Shown: positions 1-8,367, counted from the stretch's first letter. The stretch: DNA of 42,618 nt from Lentisphaerae bacterium GWF2_50_93 (GCA_001804815.1 MHBI01000008.1:1-42618); one strand, 5' to 3'. Notes: a model not told the origin generated them from the letters alone. Program-made: numbers and translations.

Positions 1-1
1 C

Positions 2-745
2 GCCCTCACGCTTTCAGCCATAGAGGTCACCATCGAGAAGAAGGAAGGCCAGCCGGCGAAGGGGGAATATATAAGCTCCGACGCAAACGGCGACATAACC
101 CTCAAGCAGGAGAAGTTCACCGTGAAGGTCAAGGCGACCGACTACAAATTTGCCAGGCTTGCAAAGATGCCCGATGATCTTGCAGCGGCCGACAAGAAGT
201 TCGCCGACCAGAAATACGCGGAGGCAATGGCCGACTACAAGAACCTCTACAATCTCTACAGGCATGTCGGATACGACGTCTACTGCGTCTACAAGGAGGC
301 CTCATGCCTTGACAAGCTTGGCAAGAAGGATGATGCGCTTGCAAGACTCAAGATGCTTGACAGCTACCAGTGCGCCGATCCCAGGAAGCTTCCGGATCTC
401 TTCGACGGCAAGAAGCTCCAGGCCACCATCATGATCGACACGAACAAGTTCGACGACGCGCTGAAAGTGCTCTCGGATCTTGGCAACTCGGAAGATGACA
501 ACCTAGCCGCATTCAGCTTCAACGCAAGGGGCGACATCCTTGTAAAACAGGGGAAGAAGAAGGATGCCGTATTGAAGTACATGATACCGGCCCTCATATT
601 CGCGCAGCAGAACAAGGAAAGACCGAGGGCGCTATGCCAGGTTGCCAACCTCCTGAAGGAGCTGAACGACAACAGGGCATCGAGATTTTCCGACATCCTG
701 AAGAAGGATTATCCCGACAGCCAGTACTTAAAAGAACTGAAATAA
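2..745 (+). CDS. TPR-containing protein, 5' end cut off by the window
   Basis: The frame is open from the first bases of the window, so the gene begins upstream. The GTG at 122 is an internal valine, not a likely start. The visible 247 residues start with a beta-rich stretch of alternating hydrophobic residues (about 1-55). After that come helical pairs of tetratricopeptide type, for example the segments around KKFADQKYAEAMADYKNLY and LDKLGKKDDALARLKMLD. It ends in YPDSQYLKELK, as many periplasmic TPR proteins do. The exbB/exbD genes lie 209 bp downstream on the same strand. TPR proteins are common partners of ExbB/ExbD or Tol-type complexes in PVC bacteria, so a role in that envelope system is a reasonable inference, not shown by the sequence. 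No enzyme motif is visible. Confidence 0.75.
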   Translation, partial: ALTLSAIEVTIEKKEGQPAKGEYISSDANGDITLKQEKFTVKVKATDYKFARLAKMPDDLAAADKKFADQKYAEAMADYKNLYNLYRHVGYDVYCVYKEASCLDKLGKKDDALARLKMLDSYQCADPRKLPDLFDGKKLQATIMIDTNKFDDALKVLSDLGNSEDDNLAAFSFNARGDILVKQGKKKDAVLKYMIPALIFAQQNKERPRALCQVANLLKELNDNRASRFSDILKKDYPDSQYLKELK

Positions 746-772
746 ATTCCTGCTGATAAAAAAAAACTGATT

Positions 773-801
773 TTGATTATTATTATATTTGCATTGATAA
801 T
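773..801 (+). promoter_or_regulatory. Candidate sigma-70-like promoter for exbB/exbD
   Basis: TTGATT at 773-778 and GATAAT at 796-801 are 17 bp apart in the AT-rich gap before exbB. The match is moderate, and a second GATAAT occurs at 810-815. Read by eye only. Confidence 0.3.
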
Positions 802-833
802 GCAACAGGGATAATATAGGACTCATTTGTTAT

Positions 834-854
834 GTTAAGAGAGAAAATCTTAAC
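834..854. other. Short inverted repeat in exbB leader
   Basis: GTTAAGA at 834-840 pairs with TCTTAAC at 848-854 across a 7-base loop. It lies about 100 bp before the exbB start. It could be an operator or a leader hairpin; there is no T-run, so it is not a terminator. Confidence 0.3.
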
Positions 855-954
855 TGCGTAGAGCCAGGCTTCATGACAGTCTGATGGAACGTGTCCCACA
901 GCTTGTGGATTAAATTTAAAAATTAAAATAAATTCTTATCAAGGAGAGGATATA

Positions 955-1794
955 ATGAAAAGATCTTTGTTGTTGTTCGGATTGATAGCCGGAGTTCTTA
1001 CATCAGTTCTGTGCATAAACTCATTTGCACAGGCGGCGGCACCAGCAGCAGCGCCGGCAGCGGCGCCGGCGGCGGCACCAGCAGCGGCACCGGCGGCAGA
1101 TGCACCCAAGGAAGAGAAGAAGGGTGGCGGACATTCGTCAATGAGCTTCTCCAACATCATCTTGAATTCAGGATGGTTCGGCGGACTGATCTGGACACTT
1201 CTCTTCATCTGTTCAATAGCTTGCGTCGCCCTTGTAATTGACTGCTACATAAACATCCAGAACAAGAAAATAACACCTCCTGAATTTGTCCAGGAAGTAA
1301 ACAACTCCATCGCCCAGGGCGATCTGGCCCAGGCCATCGAAGTATGTGACAAGGTCAGCAGCCCGTTCTCCCGAGTTTTGAAGGCTGGATTTGTAAATGT
1401 ACAGGAAGGATTTGAAGTCGTTCAGGATTCCGTCGGTATCGCCGCAGACATCGAAAGTGAAACACTCCTTTCGCGAATCTCATATCTCAGCGTTATCTCC
1501 AACGTCACACCCATGTTGGGACTGATCGGTACGGTTCAAGGTATGATCTATGCGTTCTTCAATCTTGGTACCCAGGAGGCAGGCGCCGCACAGCAGTCGA
1601 TGCTCGCCGTCAACATCTCCCACGGTCTCTGGGCGACGGCCGTCGGTCTTACTGTTTCCGTTATCGCGTCGATATTCTTCTATTATTTCAAGAACAAGAC
1701 GATGGGAATCATCCTTGGGATGGAAGCCCTGACGCTCGACACCACCAAGTCGCTGCGTAACGCAGTTGTCGTTGAAGACGAACAAAGCGCCTGA
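955..1794 (+). CDS. exbB: MotA/TolQ/ExbB proton channel family protein with Ala-Pro linker
   Basis: This is the proton-channel subunit of an inner-membrane ExbB/ExbD (TolQ/TolR-like) motor, which uses the proton gradient to energise envelope work such as TonB-type transport. Residues 1-27 form a signal peptide. An Ala/Pro repeat of AAAP units follows (about 28-49), then a charged linker and a membrane segment near residues 73-98. The conserved MotA_ExbB core follows, with the NVTPMLGLIGTVQGMIYAF segment and the last membrane helix around LWATAVGLTVSVIASIFFYY. The length of 279 residues is longer than plain ExbB because of the secreted N-terminal extension, a layout common in PVC and Planctomycete homologues. 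The ATG has a good ribosome site (AAGGAGAGGA). Two exbD genes follow closely, so this is an operon. Cargo and partner are not evident. Confidence 0.93.
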   Translation: MKRSLLLFGLIAGVLTSVLCINSFAQAAAPAAAPAAAPAAAPAAAPAADAPKEEKKGGGHSSMSFSNIILNSGWFGGLIWTLLFICSIACVALVIDCYINIQNKKITPPEFVQEVNNSIAQGDLAQAIEVCDKVSSPFSRVLKAGFVNVQEGFEVVQDSVGIAADIESETLLSRISYLSVISNVTPMLGLIGTVQGMIYAFFNLGTQEAGAAQQSMLAVNISHGLWATAVGLTVSVIASIFFYYFKNKTMGIILGMEALTLDTTKSLRNAVVVEDEQSA

Positions 1795-1830
1795 GCCTCG
1801 AAATAAAATCTTTTTATAGGGATCGGATCT

Positions 1831-2247
1831 ATGAGACCTCCAAAAGAAGAAGAATTACAGTCCGGAAACCTGACGGCCATGATCGACGTCGTTTTCCAGC
1901 TTATCATCTTTTTCGTATGTACGACAAACATGCAGAATACAATTGACGACCGCATCAATCTTGCCATTGCGCCTCACGGCGTGCCTGTGACCAAGAAGGA
2001 TCCGCGCGAAATCAAGATCGATGTCGACAAGAAGGGGAATATCTCCATCCAGCGGACCTACATATCCGCGGATCTCCTCAGGTCGATAGTTAAGAAGAGC
2101 ATTGCGGAATACGGCGCAGATGTTCCAATAGTCGTGCGTGGCGATATAGATACAAGGCATACTGCCATCCAAAATGCGATGAACGCCTGCACAGACGCGG
2201 GCATATATAAAATCAAATTTTCCGTTCTGAAGGAAAAGGGCAAGTAA
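1831..2247 (+). CDS. exbD: ExbD/TolR family biopolymer transport protein (first copy)
   Basis: This is the single-span partner of ExbB. The N-terminus is short and cytoplasmic. The transmembrane helix starts at about residue 17 with MIDVVFQLIIFFV and carries the conserved membrane aspartate, which in this family takes part in proton transfer. The remaining roughly 100 residues form the periplasmic ExbD/TolR domain (GNISIQRTYISADLLRSIV onward). At 138 residues it has normal family length. It begins 36 bp after exbB and ends 3 bp before a second exbD. Confidence 0.93.
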   Translation: MRPPKEEELQSGNLTAMIDVVFQLIIFFVCTTNMQNTIDDRINLAIAPHGVPVTKKDPREIKIDVDKKGNISIQRTYISADLLRSIVKKSIAEYGADVPIVVRGDIDTRHTAIQNAMNACTDAGIYKIKFSVLKEKGK

Positions 2248-2250
2248 AAT

Positions 2251-2661
2251 ATGGCAAGAAAGAGAAGAAAAAACTCACTGCAGGCCGGGGAACTGAACTT
2301 GACCGCCATGATCGACGTGGCATTCCAGCTCCTTTCATTCTTCGTCATGACAATGAAGCCAACAGATGTCCTTGCGATGATCGACGTCTCACGCCCTGCC
2401 CCGGACAAGCGCGTCTCCCAGTCAAAGCCCCTCAACATCATCTGGATCACTGTTCTCGGCGACGGGAGGTTCATCCTGAACGACCGTCCAATATCAAAGG
2501 AGAACCTTGACACTACATTATGCCAGCTCGGGGTTCTGGACACGACCCAGACGGTGATCATCGCCTGCACCCCGAACTCAACGCACGGAAAGCTTATCGA
2601 TGTCCTTGACCTCTGCCAGAAGGCGAAGCTGTCAAGCCTGTCGGTCGTAAGCGTAGACTGA
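2251..2661 (+). CDS. exbD: ExbD/TolR family biopolymer transport protein (second copy)
   Basis: A second, diverged ExbD of 136 residues with the same layout. A basic N-terminus is followed by a helix with MIDVAFQLLSFFV, including the essential-type aspartate, and then a periplasmic domain. It differs clearly from the first copy, so it is a long-standing paralogue and not a recent duplicate. ExbB with two ExbDs is common in gliding, TonB and Tol-like clusters of Gram-negative bacteria and may form a heteromeric stator. The three genes are co-directional and almost contiguous. Confidence 0.93.
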   Translation: MARKRRKNSLQAGELNLTAMIDVAFQLLSFFVMTMKPTDVLAMIDVSRPAPDKRVSQSKPLNIIWITVLGDGRFILNDRPISKENLDTTLCQLGVLDTTQTVIIACTPNSTHGKLIDVLDLCQKAKLSSLSVVSVD

Positions 2662-2712
2662 ACCTTGATTCAGTTTCCTGATGCTTCCAAAGACGAATCC
2701 GCCGGGAGGAAC

Positions 2713-3384
2713 TTATTTTGCATTCCCGGATTTCGGCATATCTTTCTTCAGGCTCCTGAGCTCCTCGACGGAAACGCTTATTTCAGTCTCAGCTTCGCCT
2801 GCAGCCTTGAATCTGTCTGAGGTCGCTATATCATCTGCGGTACCTTCAAGTCCATCAGCCCCAAGAGAAAAAAGCCTGAACGTCTTTCCATCCGATGAAT
2901 ATCGGAATCCCCTTTTCCATGAATCCCATTTAAGCTTTTCTATGTACGGGCCCTTCCATCCGGCCACATTGGGATCGGACACCAGCGCGGCGAGGCCTTC
3001 CTGCGCCGAGGGATAACGTCCGCAGTCCCTGGAAAAATAATCGAGGGCGGTATTCAGGACTGAAATATTATACTTGGCCTTCGAGATGGCTTCAGGCTGC
3101 TCGTACTTTAACATCGAAACCTGGAAGTACGCGCCTATGACTGAAATGAAGCCGATCCATAAAACCCATTTTGGAAGCTTTGTGAGCGTGCCGAAGACAT
3201 TAAAGACTCCTGCGTTCAGCATCCATGGAGATGTGATGCTTGATTTCCGTTCCCTGTGATAACTCCTCTTCCTGTGTGTTTTTGGTTTGAGGAAGCCAGG
3301 CATGAGCGCAAATTTATTGCAGAGCGGGCACTTGTTGTCATTCCATGCGGAAGTTTCATTGCAATACGGGCATTTGACTTTCAT
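2713..3384 (-). CDS. Zinc-ribbon protein with C-terminal GspG-like pseudopilin domain
   Basis: The first 24 residues form a zinc ribbon with two CxxC pairs (C5/C8 and C19/C22). A basic region (about 33-48) and one transmembrane helix (about 73-92) follow. From about residue 100 to 185 the protein matches the C-terminal half of type II secretion major pseudopilins: AKYN...LNTALDYFSRDCGRYPS, QEGLAALV, W.GPYIEKL, and SLGADGLEGTADDI, which resembles the calcium-binding GspG loop. It lacks the usual prepilin leader (G-FTLIE type) at the N-terminus, so prepilin peptidase should not process it, and the pilin domain is carried on an ordinary membrane anchor. The last 35 residues are polar. Function is unknown; it may interact with a pseudopilus or sense substrates. 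It is convergent with exbD and divergent from trxB. Confidence 0.8.
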   Translation of the reverse strand: MKVKCPYCNETSAWNDNKCPLCNKFALMPGFLKPKTHRKRSYHRERKSSITSPWMLNAGVFNVFGTLTKLPKWVLWIGFISVIGAYFQVSMLKYEQPEAISKAKYNISVLNTALDYFSRDCGRYPSAQEGLAALVSDPNVAGWKGPYIEKLKWDSWKRGFRYSSDGKTFRLFSLGADGLEGTADDIATSDRFKAAGEAETEISVSVEELRSLKKDMPKSGNAK

Positions 3385-3625
3385 AACTGTCTCACAATCG
3401 TTTTTCCTGAATCACCGGACATTTCCAATACTTTTCTACAATAAAGCCATGCTGACGAAAATCAATCAATATCAAGCGCATAAGAACGCGGCACAGCCGG
3501 GGAGGATTTTTCTCCCGGAGATAAAACAGGAGTTTGCATTGTAGGACGCTTGCATTATTTTACATTTTCTGGTCTTATTAGGGAGTCAACTGTTAAACAT
3601 CTTAAACACGATTGAATGCCAACAT

Positions 3626-4555
3626 ATGGACAACTTGACTATCATCGGAAGCGGTCCGGCAGGATTTACTGCAGGAATATATTCGGCCCGGGCGCTCTTG
3701 AATCCCCTGCTTGTGGCAGGCACACTGCCCGGCGGCCAACTGACACAGACCAGCGACATTGAGAACTATCCTGGCTTTCCGGAACCTGAGGGCGGCTTCG
3801 ACCTCATGATGGCGTTCCAGAAGCAGTCTGAACGCTTCGGCACGAGAATATTATACGACACCGTGACTTCAGTGAAACTTTCAAATGAAGGGCCGCAGGA
3901 GATCCAGCTTGCCGGAGGTGACAAGATACAGACGCTGGCCCTCATAATAGCCACAGGAGCTTCTCCTGTATGGCTTGGCATTGAATCGGAGAAGAGGCTC
4001 ATGGCGAAAGGGGTTTCAGCCTGCGCCACATGCGACGGTGCTTTTTACAGGAACCTCCCGGTCGTGGTCATAGGAGGAGGCGATACGGCAATGGAAGAGG
4101 CGATCTTCCTCACACGTTTCGCATCCAAGGTCACAGTGGTTCACAGGCGGGATCAGCTGAGGGCTTCAAAAATAATGGCCGACCGCGCATTGCATAACCC
4201 GAAGATCTCTTTTGAATGGGACAGCGTTGTAGAGGAAATCACAGGCCAGAATGAAGTTGAAGGGGTCATCTTAAGGAATCTCAAGAACGGCGTGAAGAAA
4301 AACATAGAATGCAAAGGTTATTTTGCCGCACTGGGACATAAACCCAACACAGAGATATTCAAAGGACTTCTCGACATGGACGAGGTTGGCTACATATCAT
4401 TGAAAGGCCAAAGCAGCTATACAAGCATCGAGGGCGTCTTTGCCGCAGGCGATTGCGCTGATCATGTTTATCGCCAGGCCGTTACAGCTGCCGGAATGGG
4501 CTGCAAAGCTGCTATTGACGCGGAAAGATGGCTTGAATCAAAGCACAAGACGTAA
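3626..4555 (+). CDS. trxB: Thioredoxin-disulfide reductase
   Basis: This flavoenzyme reduces thioredoxin with NADPH in the cytoplasm. The FAD-binding motif is at the N-terminus (IGSGPAG, 7-13). The redox-active site is C133-A-T-C136 in the context SACATCDGAFY, and the NADPH motif GGGDTA is at 150-155. A second FAD contact is near the C-terminus (EGVFAAGDC). At 309 residues it matches low-molecular-weight bacterial TrxB. The ATG lies close to the FAD motif as expected, although no strong ribosome site precedes it. No thioredoxin gene is next to it. About 240 bp separate it from the divergent zinc-ribbon gene; this gap is AT-rich and presumably holds both promoters. Confidence 0.96.
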   Translation: MDNLTIIGSGPAGFTAGIYSARALLNPLLVAGTLPGGQLTQTSDIENYPGFPEPEGGFDLMMAFQKQSERFGTRILYDTVTSVKLSNEGPQEIQLAGGDKIQTLALIIATGASPVWLGIESEKRLMAKGVSACATCDGAFYRNLPVVVIGGGDTAMEEAIFLTRFASKVTVVHRRDQLRASKIMADRALHNPKISFEWDSVVEEITGQNEVEGVILRNLKNGVKKNIECKGYFAALGHKPNTEIFKGLLDMDEVGYISLKGQSSYTSIEGVFAAGDCADHVYRQAVTAAGMGCKAAIDAERWLESKHKT

Positions 4556-4677
4556 AGCCTTGCTGATTTTACTGCTATCAATATTTTTCATTTTCCAAGC
4601 TTGAAAAATACCAATATCCGGCTAGATTTAAGCGCGTCATATTTGAGGCTAAAACATTAAAATGGGGAGAATATAAA

Positions 4678-4884
4678 ATGGGACAGAAAGAAGACAATCT
4701 CAAAAAGCTCGCGAAGACCGGAATCCTTGCCAACTTTGTAAAGAGAAACAAGGGCCAGTGGGATCATGAGGGATGGCTTGGACTCCTTGCATCCATCAAG
4801 GAAAAAGGCTATTATCCGATCGACGAGGACCAGGTCGGACTCCTTCTTGAACAGAAGAAAGCCGATTACCTGGCAAAGAAATAA
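4678..4884 (+). CDS. Small conserved-looking hypothetical protein (68 aa)
   Basis: I do not recognise this family. A good ribosome site (GGGGAG, 7-8 bases before ATG) and clean coding character support a real gene. The product is soluble, helix-rich and lysine-rich, with two tryptophans close together (KGQWDHEGWLGLL). It has no signal peptide or membrane segment. The segment WLGLLASIKEKGYYPIDED resembles a small helical DNA- or protein-binding unit, but this is only an impression. It ends 4 bp before the convergent pseudouridine synthase gene. Confidence 0.7.
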   Translation: MGQKEDNLKKLAKTGILANFVKRNKGQWDHEGWLGLLASIKEKGYYPIDEDQVGLLLEQKKADYLAKK

Positions 4885-4888
4885 TTTA

Positions 4889-5620
4889 TCAGGACTGCCT
4901 GAGGCTCAATTTGATGTCGTTTTCATCAAGGAAGCGCCATTTGCCTGAAGGCAGCGGGCCAATATTCAAACCGCCTACGGCTACACGCTTTAGGCGGTTT
5001 ATGTTTGCCCCTGAATTGTGCACCAGGCGTCTGACTTCCCGCTTCTTCCCCTCTCCCATGATGAATATATAGTCAAGTCCTCTCAGGAGCTTCACGTCCT
5101 TGGCCCTTATGCTCTCACCTTCACTGATTATCCCCTGTTTCATTTCCTGAATGGCTGCACTGGACAGAGGTCTGTCGGTGGTGACTTCATATCTTTTCAG
5201 GATTCCATGCTTGGGATGGGTGAGTTTTGCGGCATAATCACCGTCATTGGTCAGAATTATCAGCCCTTCGCTGTCCCTGTCAAGCCTGCCTGCCGTATAC
5301 AGTCTGACACCGGGAATATCAACCAGGTCGATTACAAGCTTGTCCGCATGCGGATCCGAGGCTGTTGAATAATATCCTACGGGTTTGTTCAACATCACAT
5401 AATATTTCTTCTGCAGCGAAACTTCCTTCGAATCAACCTGCACCTTGTCAGTATCTGCGATCCTGAAACCAGGTTCAGTGACTTTGCTTCCGTTCACATG
5501 TACCCTGCCCGACCTTATTATGTCCGCGGAACTACGGCGAGACGCCACGCCAGCCTTTCCAAGAAAGCTGTCGAGACGCATCGAAGATTCATCAGCATCC
5601 AATTTGTTTTGCTTGTCCAT
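4889..5620 (-). CDS. rRNA pseudouridine synthase, RsuA/RluB/E/F family
   Basis: It isomerises a specific uridine in rRNA to pseudouridine. An S4 RNA-binding domain occupies about residues 14-62 (MRLDSFLGKAGVASRRSSAD...VHVNGSKV). The catalytic domain follows, with the family signature GRLDRDSEGLIILTNDG; D114 is the expected catalytic aspartate. The C-terminal part has the MGEGKKREVRRL segment typical of the RsuA/RluB branch. At 243 residues it has typical length. Whether the target is 16S (RsuA) or 23S (RluB/E/F) cannot be told from sequence alone. It is divergent from rsmI with 59 bp between start codons; both act on rRNA, so shared regulation is plausible. Confidence 0.92.
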   Translation of the reverse strand: MDKQNKLDADESSMRLDSFLGKAGVASRRSSADIIRSGRVHVNGSKVTEPGFRIADTDKVQVDSKEVSLQKKYYVMLNKPVGYYSTASDPHADKLVIDLVDIPGVRLYTAGRLDRDSEGLIILTNDGDYAAKLTHPKHGILKRYEVTTDRPLSSAAIQEMKQGIISEGESIRAKDVKLLRGLDYIFIMGEGKKREVRRLVHNSGANINRLKRVAVGGLNIGPLPSGKWRFLDENDIKLSLRQS

Positions 5621-5652
5621 GTGTTATAAGGTATGTCACTTTTTTCAAAATA

Positions 5653-5675
5653 AAATTTTTTCATGGAAAAAATTT
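5653..5675. repeat. AT-flanked palindrome between rRNA-modification genes
   Basis: AAATTTTTTC at 5653-5662 pairs perfectly with GAAAAAATTT at 5666-5675 over the loop ATG. It lies just before the rsmI start in the divergent gap. It belongs to a recurring set of AT-flanked palindromes in this window, but this copy is A/T-run rich and could be chance. Confidence 0.45.
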
Positions 5676-5679
5676 ACTT

Positions 5680-6417
5680 ATGAACGATACCCCTAACAGC
5701 CCGTCAGGATCCATTTCCATCATATCCACCCCCATAGGAAACATGAAGGACATCACTCCAAGGGCTGTTGAAGCCCTCGCCCAGGCCGACATTGTCGCTG
5801 CGGAGGATACAAGGAGGTCATCAAAACTTCTCGCAGTCCACAATCTGCATAAAAGGCTTGTAAGCTGCCATGTCTACAATGAACACAGGACCGTCCTCTC
5901 GCTCATAGAGTCGGCACTTGCCGGCCAGAAGATCGCATTCGTCTCCGATGCCGGCACTCCCTGCATATCCGATCCCGGATTCCTACTGGTGCGGGAGGCG
6001 TTGAAGAGCGGCATCGAACCTCAAATCATCCCAGGTGTTTCAGCTCTGACCTTTGCGGTAGCGGCATCGGGACTGCCTGTAGAAAAGTTCAGTTTCCACG
6101 GATTTCTGCCGGTCAAGCAGGGCAGAAGGCACAAGGCGCTCCTCGAGATAGCCGCTGAAAACAAGACCGTCTTCATTTTCGAATCCCCCTACAGGATGGA
6201 GAAGCTTCTCAATGAGATAGCCGATGTGATCGGGAAGGATGCGAAAGTCGCAGTCATAAGGGAGGCCACGAAGCTCCACGAGGAAGTCCTCCGCGGAACC
6301 GCCGAGGAACTTGTGCAGAAAACTTCGGGCCGCAACTGGAAAGGCGAATGTGTTGTGGCAATTTATCCAGGTAGGAAAGAAGAAGGGGAAGAAGAAGATG
6401 GAAACACAGAGGAATAA
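5680..6417 (+). CDS. rsmI: 16S rRNA (cytidine1402-2'-O)-methyltransferase
   Basis: This SAM-dependent tetrapyrrole-methylase-fold enzyme methylates the 2'-O of C1402 in 16S rRNA. Family motifs are clear: STPIGNMKDITPRA at the N-terminus, AEDTRRSSKLL, VSDAGTPCISDPGF, and PGVSALTFAVAASGLP for SAM binding, then FESPYRMEKLL. At 245 residues it is shorter than the E. coli enzyme (286) because the small C-terminal helical domain is replaced by an acidic tail (REEGEEED-like). The start codon lies directly after a palindrome, without a clear ribosome site. It may form an expression unit with the downstream DUF4380-like gene (gap 40 bp). Confidence 0.94.
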   Translation: MNDTPNSPSGSISIISTPIGNMKDITPRAVEALAQADIVAAEDTRRSSKLLAVHNLHKRLVSCHVYNEHRTVLSLIESALAGQKIAFVSDAGTPCISDPGFLLVREALKSGIEPQIIPGVSALTFAVAASGLPVEKFSFHGFLPVKQGRRHKALLEIAAENKTVFIFESPYRMEKLLNEIADVIGKDAKVAVIREATKLHEEVLRGTAEELVQKTSGRNWKGECVVAIYPGRKEEGEEEDGNTEE

Positions 6418-6457
6418 ATTTTTATTGATAATTTTATCATAATAGAAAGGTCATAAA

Positions 6458-7336
6458 ATGAAGAAGATCGAATTCCAGGGCTGGAAGAACTGCGTCGAAC
6501 TCCAGAGCGGAAAGTTCCGCATCGTCGTGACAACCGAAGTGGGACCAAGGATAATCGGAGCATTCGTCGGCAAGGGAGAGAACATGATGTGCGTAGTTCC
6601 CGCCATGGCTGGAAAAAAAGGCGGCAGGGACTGGAAGATATACGGCGGACACCGCCTCTGGCACGCCCCTGAAGCGAAACCTAGAAGCTATGCCCCTGAC
6701 AACTCACCTGTCGAAGCAAAGGAGACAAAGGACGGGCTCGTATTCACCGGCGGAGTTGAAAAATCAACAGGCATCTACAAGAGCTTCGCCATCAAACCGC
6801 TTGGAAACAATAAATTCCGCATCAGGCACACCATAAGGAATGAGAATCCATGGGAAGTCGAGATAGCTGCATGGGCCCTCACGGTGATGGATGCCGGCGG
6901 AGTTGCGGTCATTCCGGTCCCCCAGGGCGACAAGGATGCCCTCCTTCCAAACCGCTACCTTACAGTCTGGCCCTACACGAACATGGCTGACGGACGTCTG
7001 ACATTCGGCGACAAGTACATACTCCTCCGCCAGCAGAAAGACCATAAATATCCAAGCAAGATCGGCTTGAACTGCGAGGACGGGTGGATGGCTTATGCAA
7101 ACAAAGGATGCGCGCTTGTCAAGAGATTCACTCACCTTGCCGACGCCGAGTATCCGGACAACGGCTGCAGCATCGAGACATACACATGCGATTTCATGCT
7201 TGAAATTGAAACCCTCAGCCCGCTCTATATACTTGCCCCTGGAGAAGAAATCATCCATGACGAGGAATGGGAAGGCAAGGACGGCATTGGCGAGATCAAT
7301 TCCGAAAAGGATGCCGCTAAATATTTCAAAAACTGA
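6458..7336 (+). CDS. DUF4380-like protein (galactose-mutarotase-like fold suspected)
   Basis: A 292-residue soluble protein without signal peptide. It starts with a beta-rich segment, KIEFQGWKNCVELQSGKFRI, then VTTEVGPRIIGAFVGKGENM and YGGHRLWHAPE. The layout of 'recognition of a reference ligand, a GGHRLWHAPE motif, then long beta strands' resembles DUF4380 proteins. These are distantly related to aldose 1-epimerases and usually lie near carbohydrate-active genes. Here a GH16 lipoprotein follows 23 bp downstream, which supports a role in sugar handling. The assignment rests on remembered family features; no catalytic residue was confirmed. Confidence 0.6.
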   Translation: MKKIEFQGWKNCVELQSGKFRIVVTTEVGPRIIGAFVGKGENMMCVVPAMAGKKGGRDWKIYGGHRLWHAPEAKPRSYAPDNSPVEAKETKDGLVFTGGVEKSTGIYKSFAIKPLGNNKFRIRHTIRNENPWEVEIAAWALTVMDAGGVAVIPVPQGDKDALLPNRYLTVWPYTNMADGRLTFGDKYILLRQQKDHKYPSKIGLNCEDGWMAYANKGCALVKRFTHLADAEYPDNGCSIETYTCDFMLEIETLSPLYILAPGEEIIHDEEWEGKDGIGEINSEKDAAKYFKN

Positions 7337-7359
7337 AATATTTATAAAAGGAATTTCCC

Positions 7360-8193
7360 ATGAATATATTCCGTACCATTCTTGTCCTTAGTGTCCTTTT
7401 TGTCCTTTCCGGCTGCTCAAGCATCCAGACTCCCGGAAGTGCCAATATCCCACAGGATGATGGCTGGGAACTCGTCTGGAGCGATGATTTCAGCGGCGAC
7501 AAGATCGACTCCTCAAAATGGGAGGTCATGCAGTATAACAGGAAACAGAATCCTGACGGACCCGACGGCTGGTGGCTGAAGGAGGACGCATATCTCGACG
7601 GCAAGGGCGAACTGGTGCTGCGATGCAGGAAAATCGACAACGGAAACAGCGACAAGGATCCGTTCGACTATTCCACCGGCGCCATCAGGTCCAAAGGGAA
7701 ATTCGAACAGAAGTTCGGTAAATTCGAGATCAAGTGCAAGCTTCCAGCGCAGACCGGCTGGTGGGTAGCCTTCTGGCTGATGTCACAAAGCGTCGGAAAG
7801 GTCGGAAATGAAGGGGAGGACGGCACCGAAATCGACATCTTCGAAGGATTTGGCAAGTCGACAAAGATCAATCATGCATTGCACTGGGACGGCTATGGCA
7901 AGGAGCACAAATCCAAGGGCAACAAGGTTATAGTTCCCGGGATTGATGAAGGCTACCACGTATACTCCCTCGAATGGAACGAGAAGGAATACATCTTCTT
8001 CATTGACGGCAAGGAAAGCTGGCGCAGCAATGCAGGCGGTGTCTCAAAAGTTCCCGCATACGTAAAAGTGACAGCTGAACTGTCCACCGAGAAATGGGCC
8101 ATCGGCGACAATTGGGCGGGAAATCCTGAAAAAGCCTTATATCCCGACTATTTCCAAGTCGACTATGTAAAGGTTTACAGGAAGAAGCAATAG
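7360..8193 (+). CDS. Glycoside hydrolase family 16 lipoprotein (beta-glucanase-like)
   Basis: A secreted, membrane-anchored endo-glycosidase. Residues 1-18 form a lipoprotein signal peptide ending in the lipobox LSGC, with C19 as the acylation site. The GH16 fold runs from about residue 37 to 275. The catalytic signature is E157-I-D-I-F-E162, in which E157 is the expected nucleophile and E162 the acid/base. The motif carries the extra residue between D and the second E seen in laminarinase- and agarase-type members. Substrate-cleft aromatics surround it (TGWWVAFWLMS, LHWDGYG). The substrate is probably a beta-1,3-glucan or marine-type galactan; it cannot be fixed from sequence. The ribosome site AAAGGA suits the chosen ATG. 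It pairs with the DUF4380-like gene upstream. Confidence 0.92.
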   Translation: MNIFRTILVLSVLFVLSGCSSIQTPGSANIPQDDGWELVWSDDFSGDKIDSSKWEVMQYNRKQNPDGPDGWWLKEDAYLDGKGELVLRCRKIDNGNSDKDPFDYSTGAIRSKGKFEQKFGKFEIKCKLPAQTGWWVAFWLMSQSVGKVGNEGEDGTEIDIFEGFGKSTKINHALHWDGYGKEHKSKGNKVIVPGIDEGYHVYSLEWNEKEYIFFIDGKESWRSNAGGVSKVPAYVKVTAELSTEKWAIGDNWAGNPEKALYPDYFQVDYVKVYRKKQ

Positions 8194-8241
8194 AACCTTG
8201 CATGTCGCCGCCATCCTTAGGAGGCTCTCGAATGCAACTTC

Positions 8242-8356
8242 ATAAAATGGAATTTTATCTTAAGCCCTCGCAGAGGGTGGCATATTTTTAGCCCAGAGCG
8301 TCAGCTCTGGGAAATCAAATGGAAAAAGATACAAGCCACCGCAGGTCGGCGACATA
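8242..8356. repeat. Composite intergenic palindrome cluster
   Basis: The GH16-hrpB gap holds several nested hairpins. ATAAAAT-GGA-ATTTTAT is at 8242-8258 and CCCTC-GCA-GAGGG at 8265-8277. CCCAGAGC-GTCA-GCTCTGGG is at 8292-8311. An outer pair, GGTGGC near 8276-8281 with GCCACC near 8335-8340, could close a cruciform. The sequence continues with GCAGGTCGGCGACAT. The whole looks like a dispersed intergenic repeat. It may also act as a bidirectional terminator region between the two convergent genes, although no T-run follows the stems. Confidence 0.6.
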
Positions 8357-8367
8357 AATTTCCTAAT

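Noticed and set aside
4582..4610. TATTTTTCA/TGAAAAATA inverted repeat after trxB as terminator
   Set aside because: AT-only stem with an 11-base loop and no following T-run; too weak to call.
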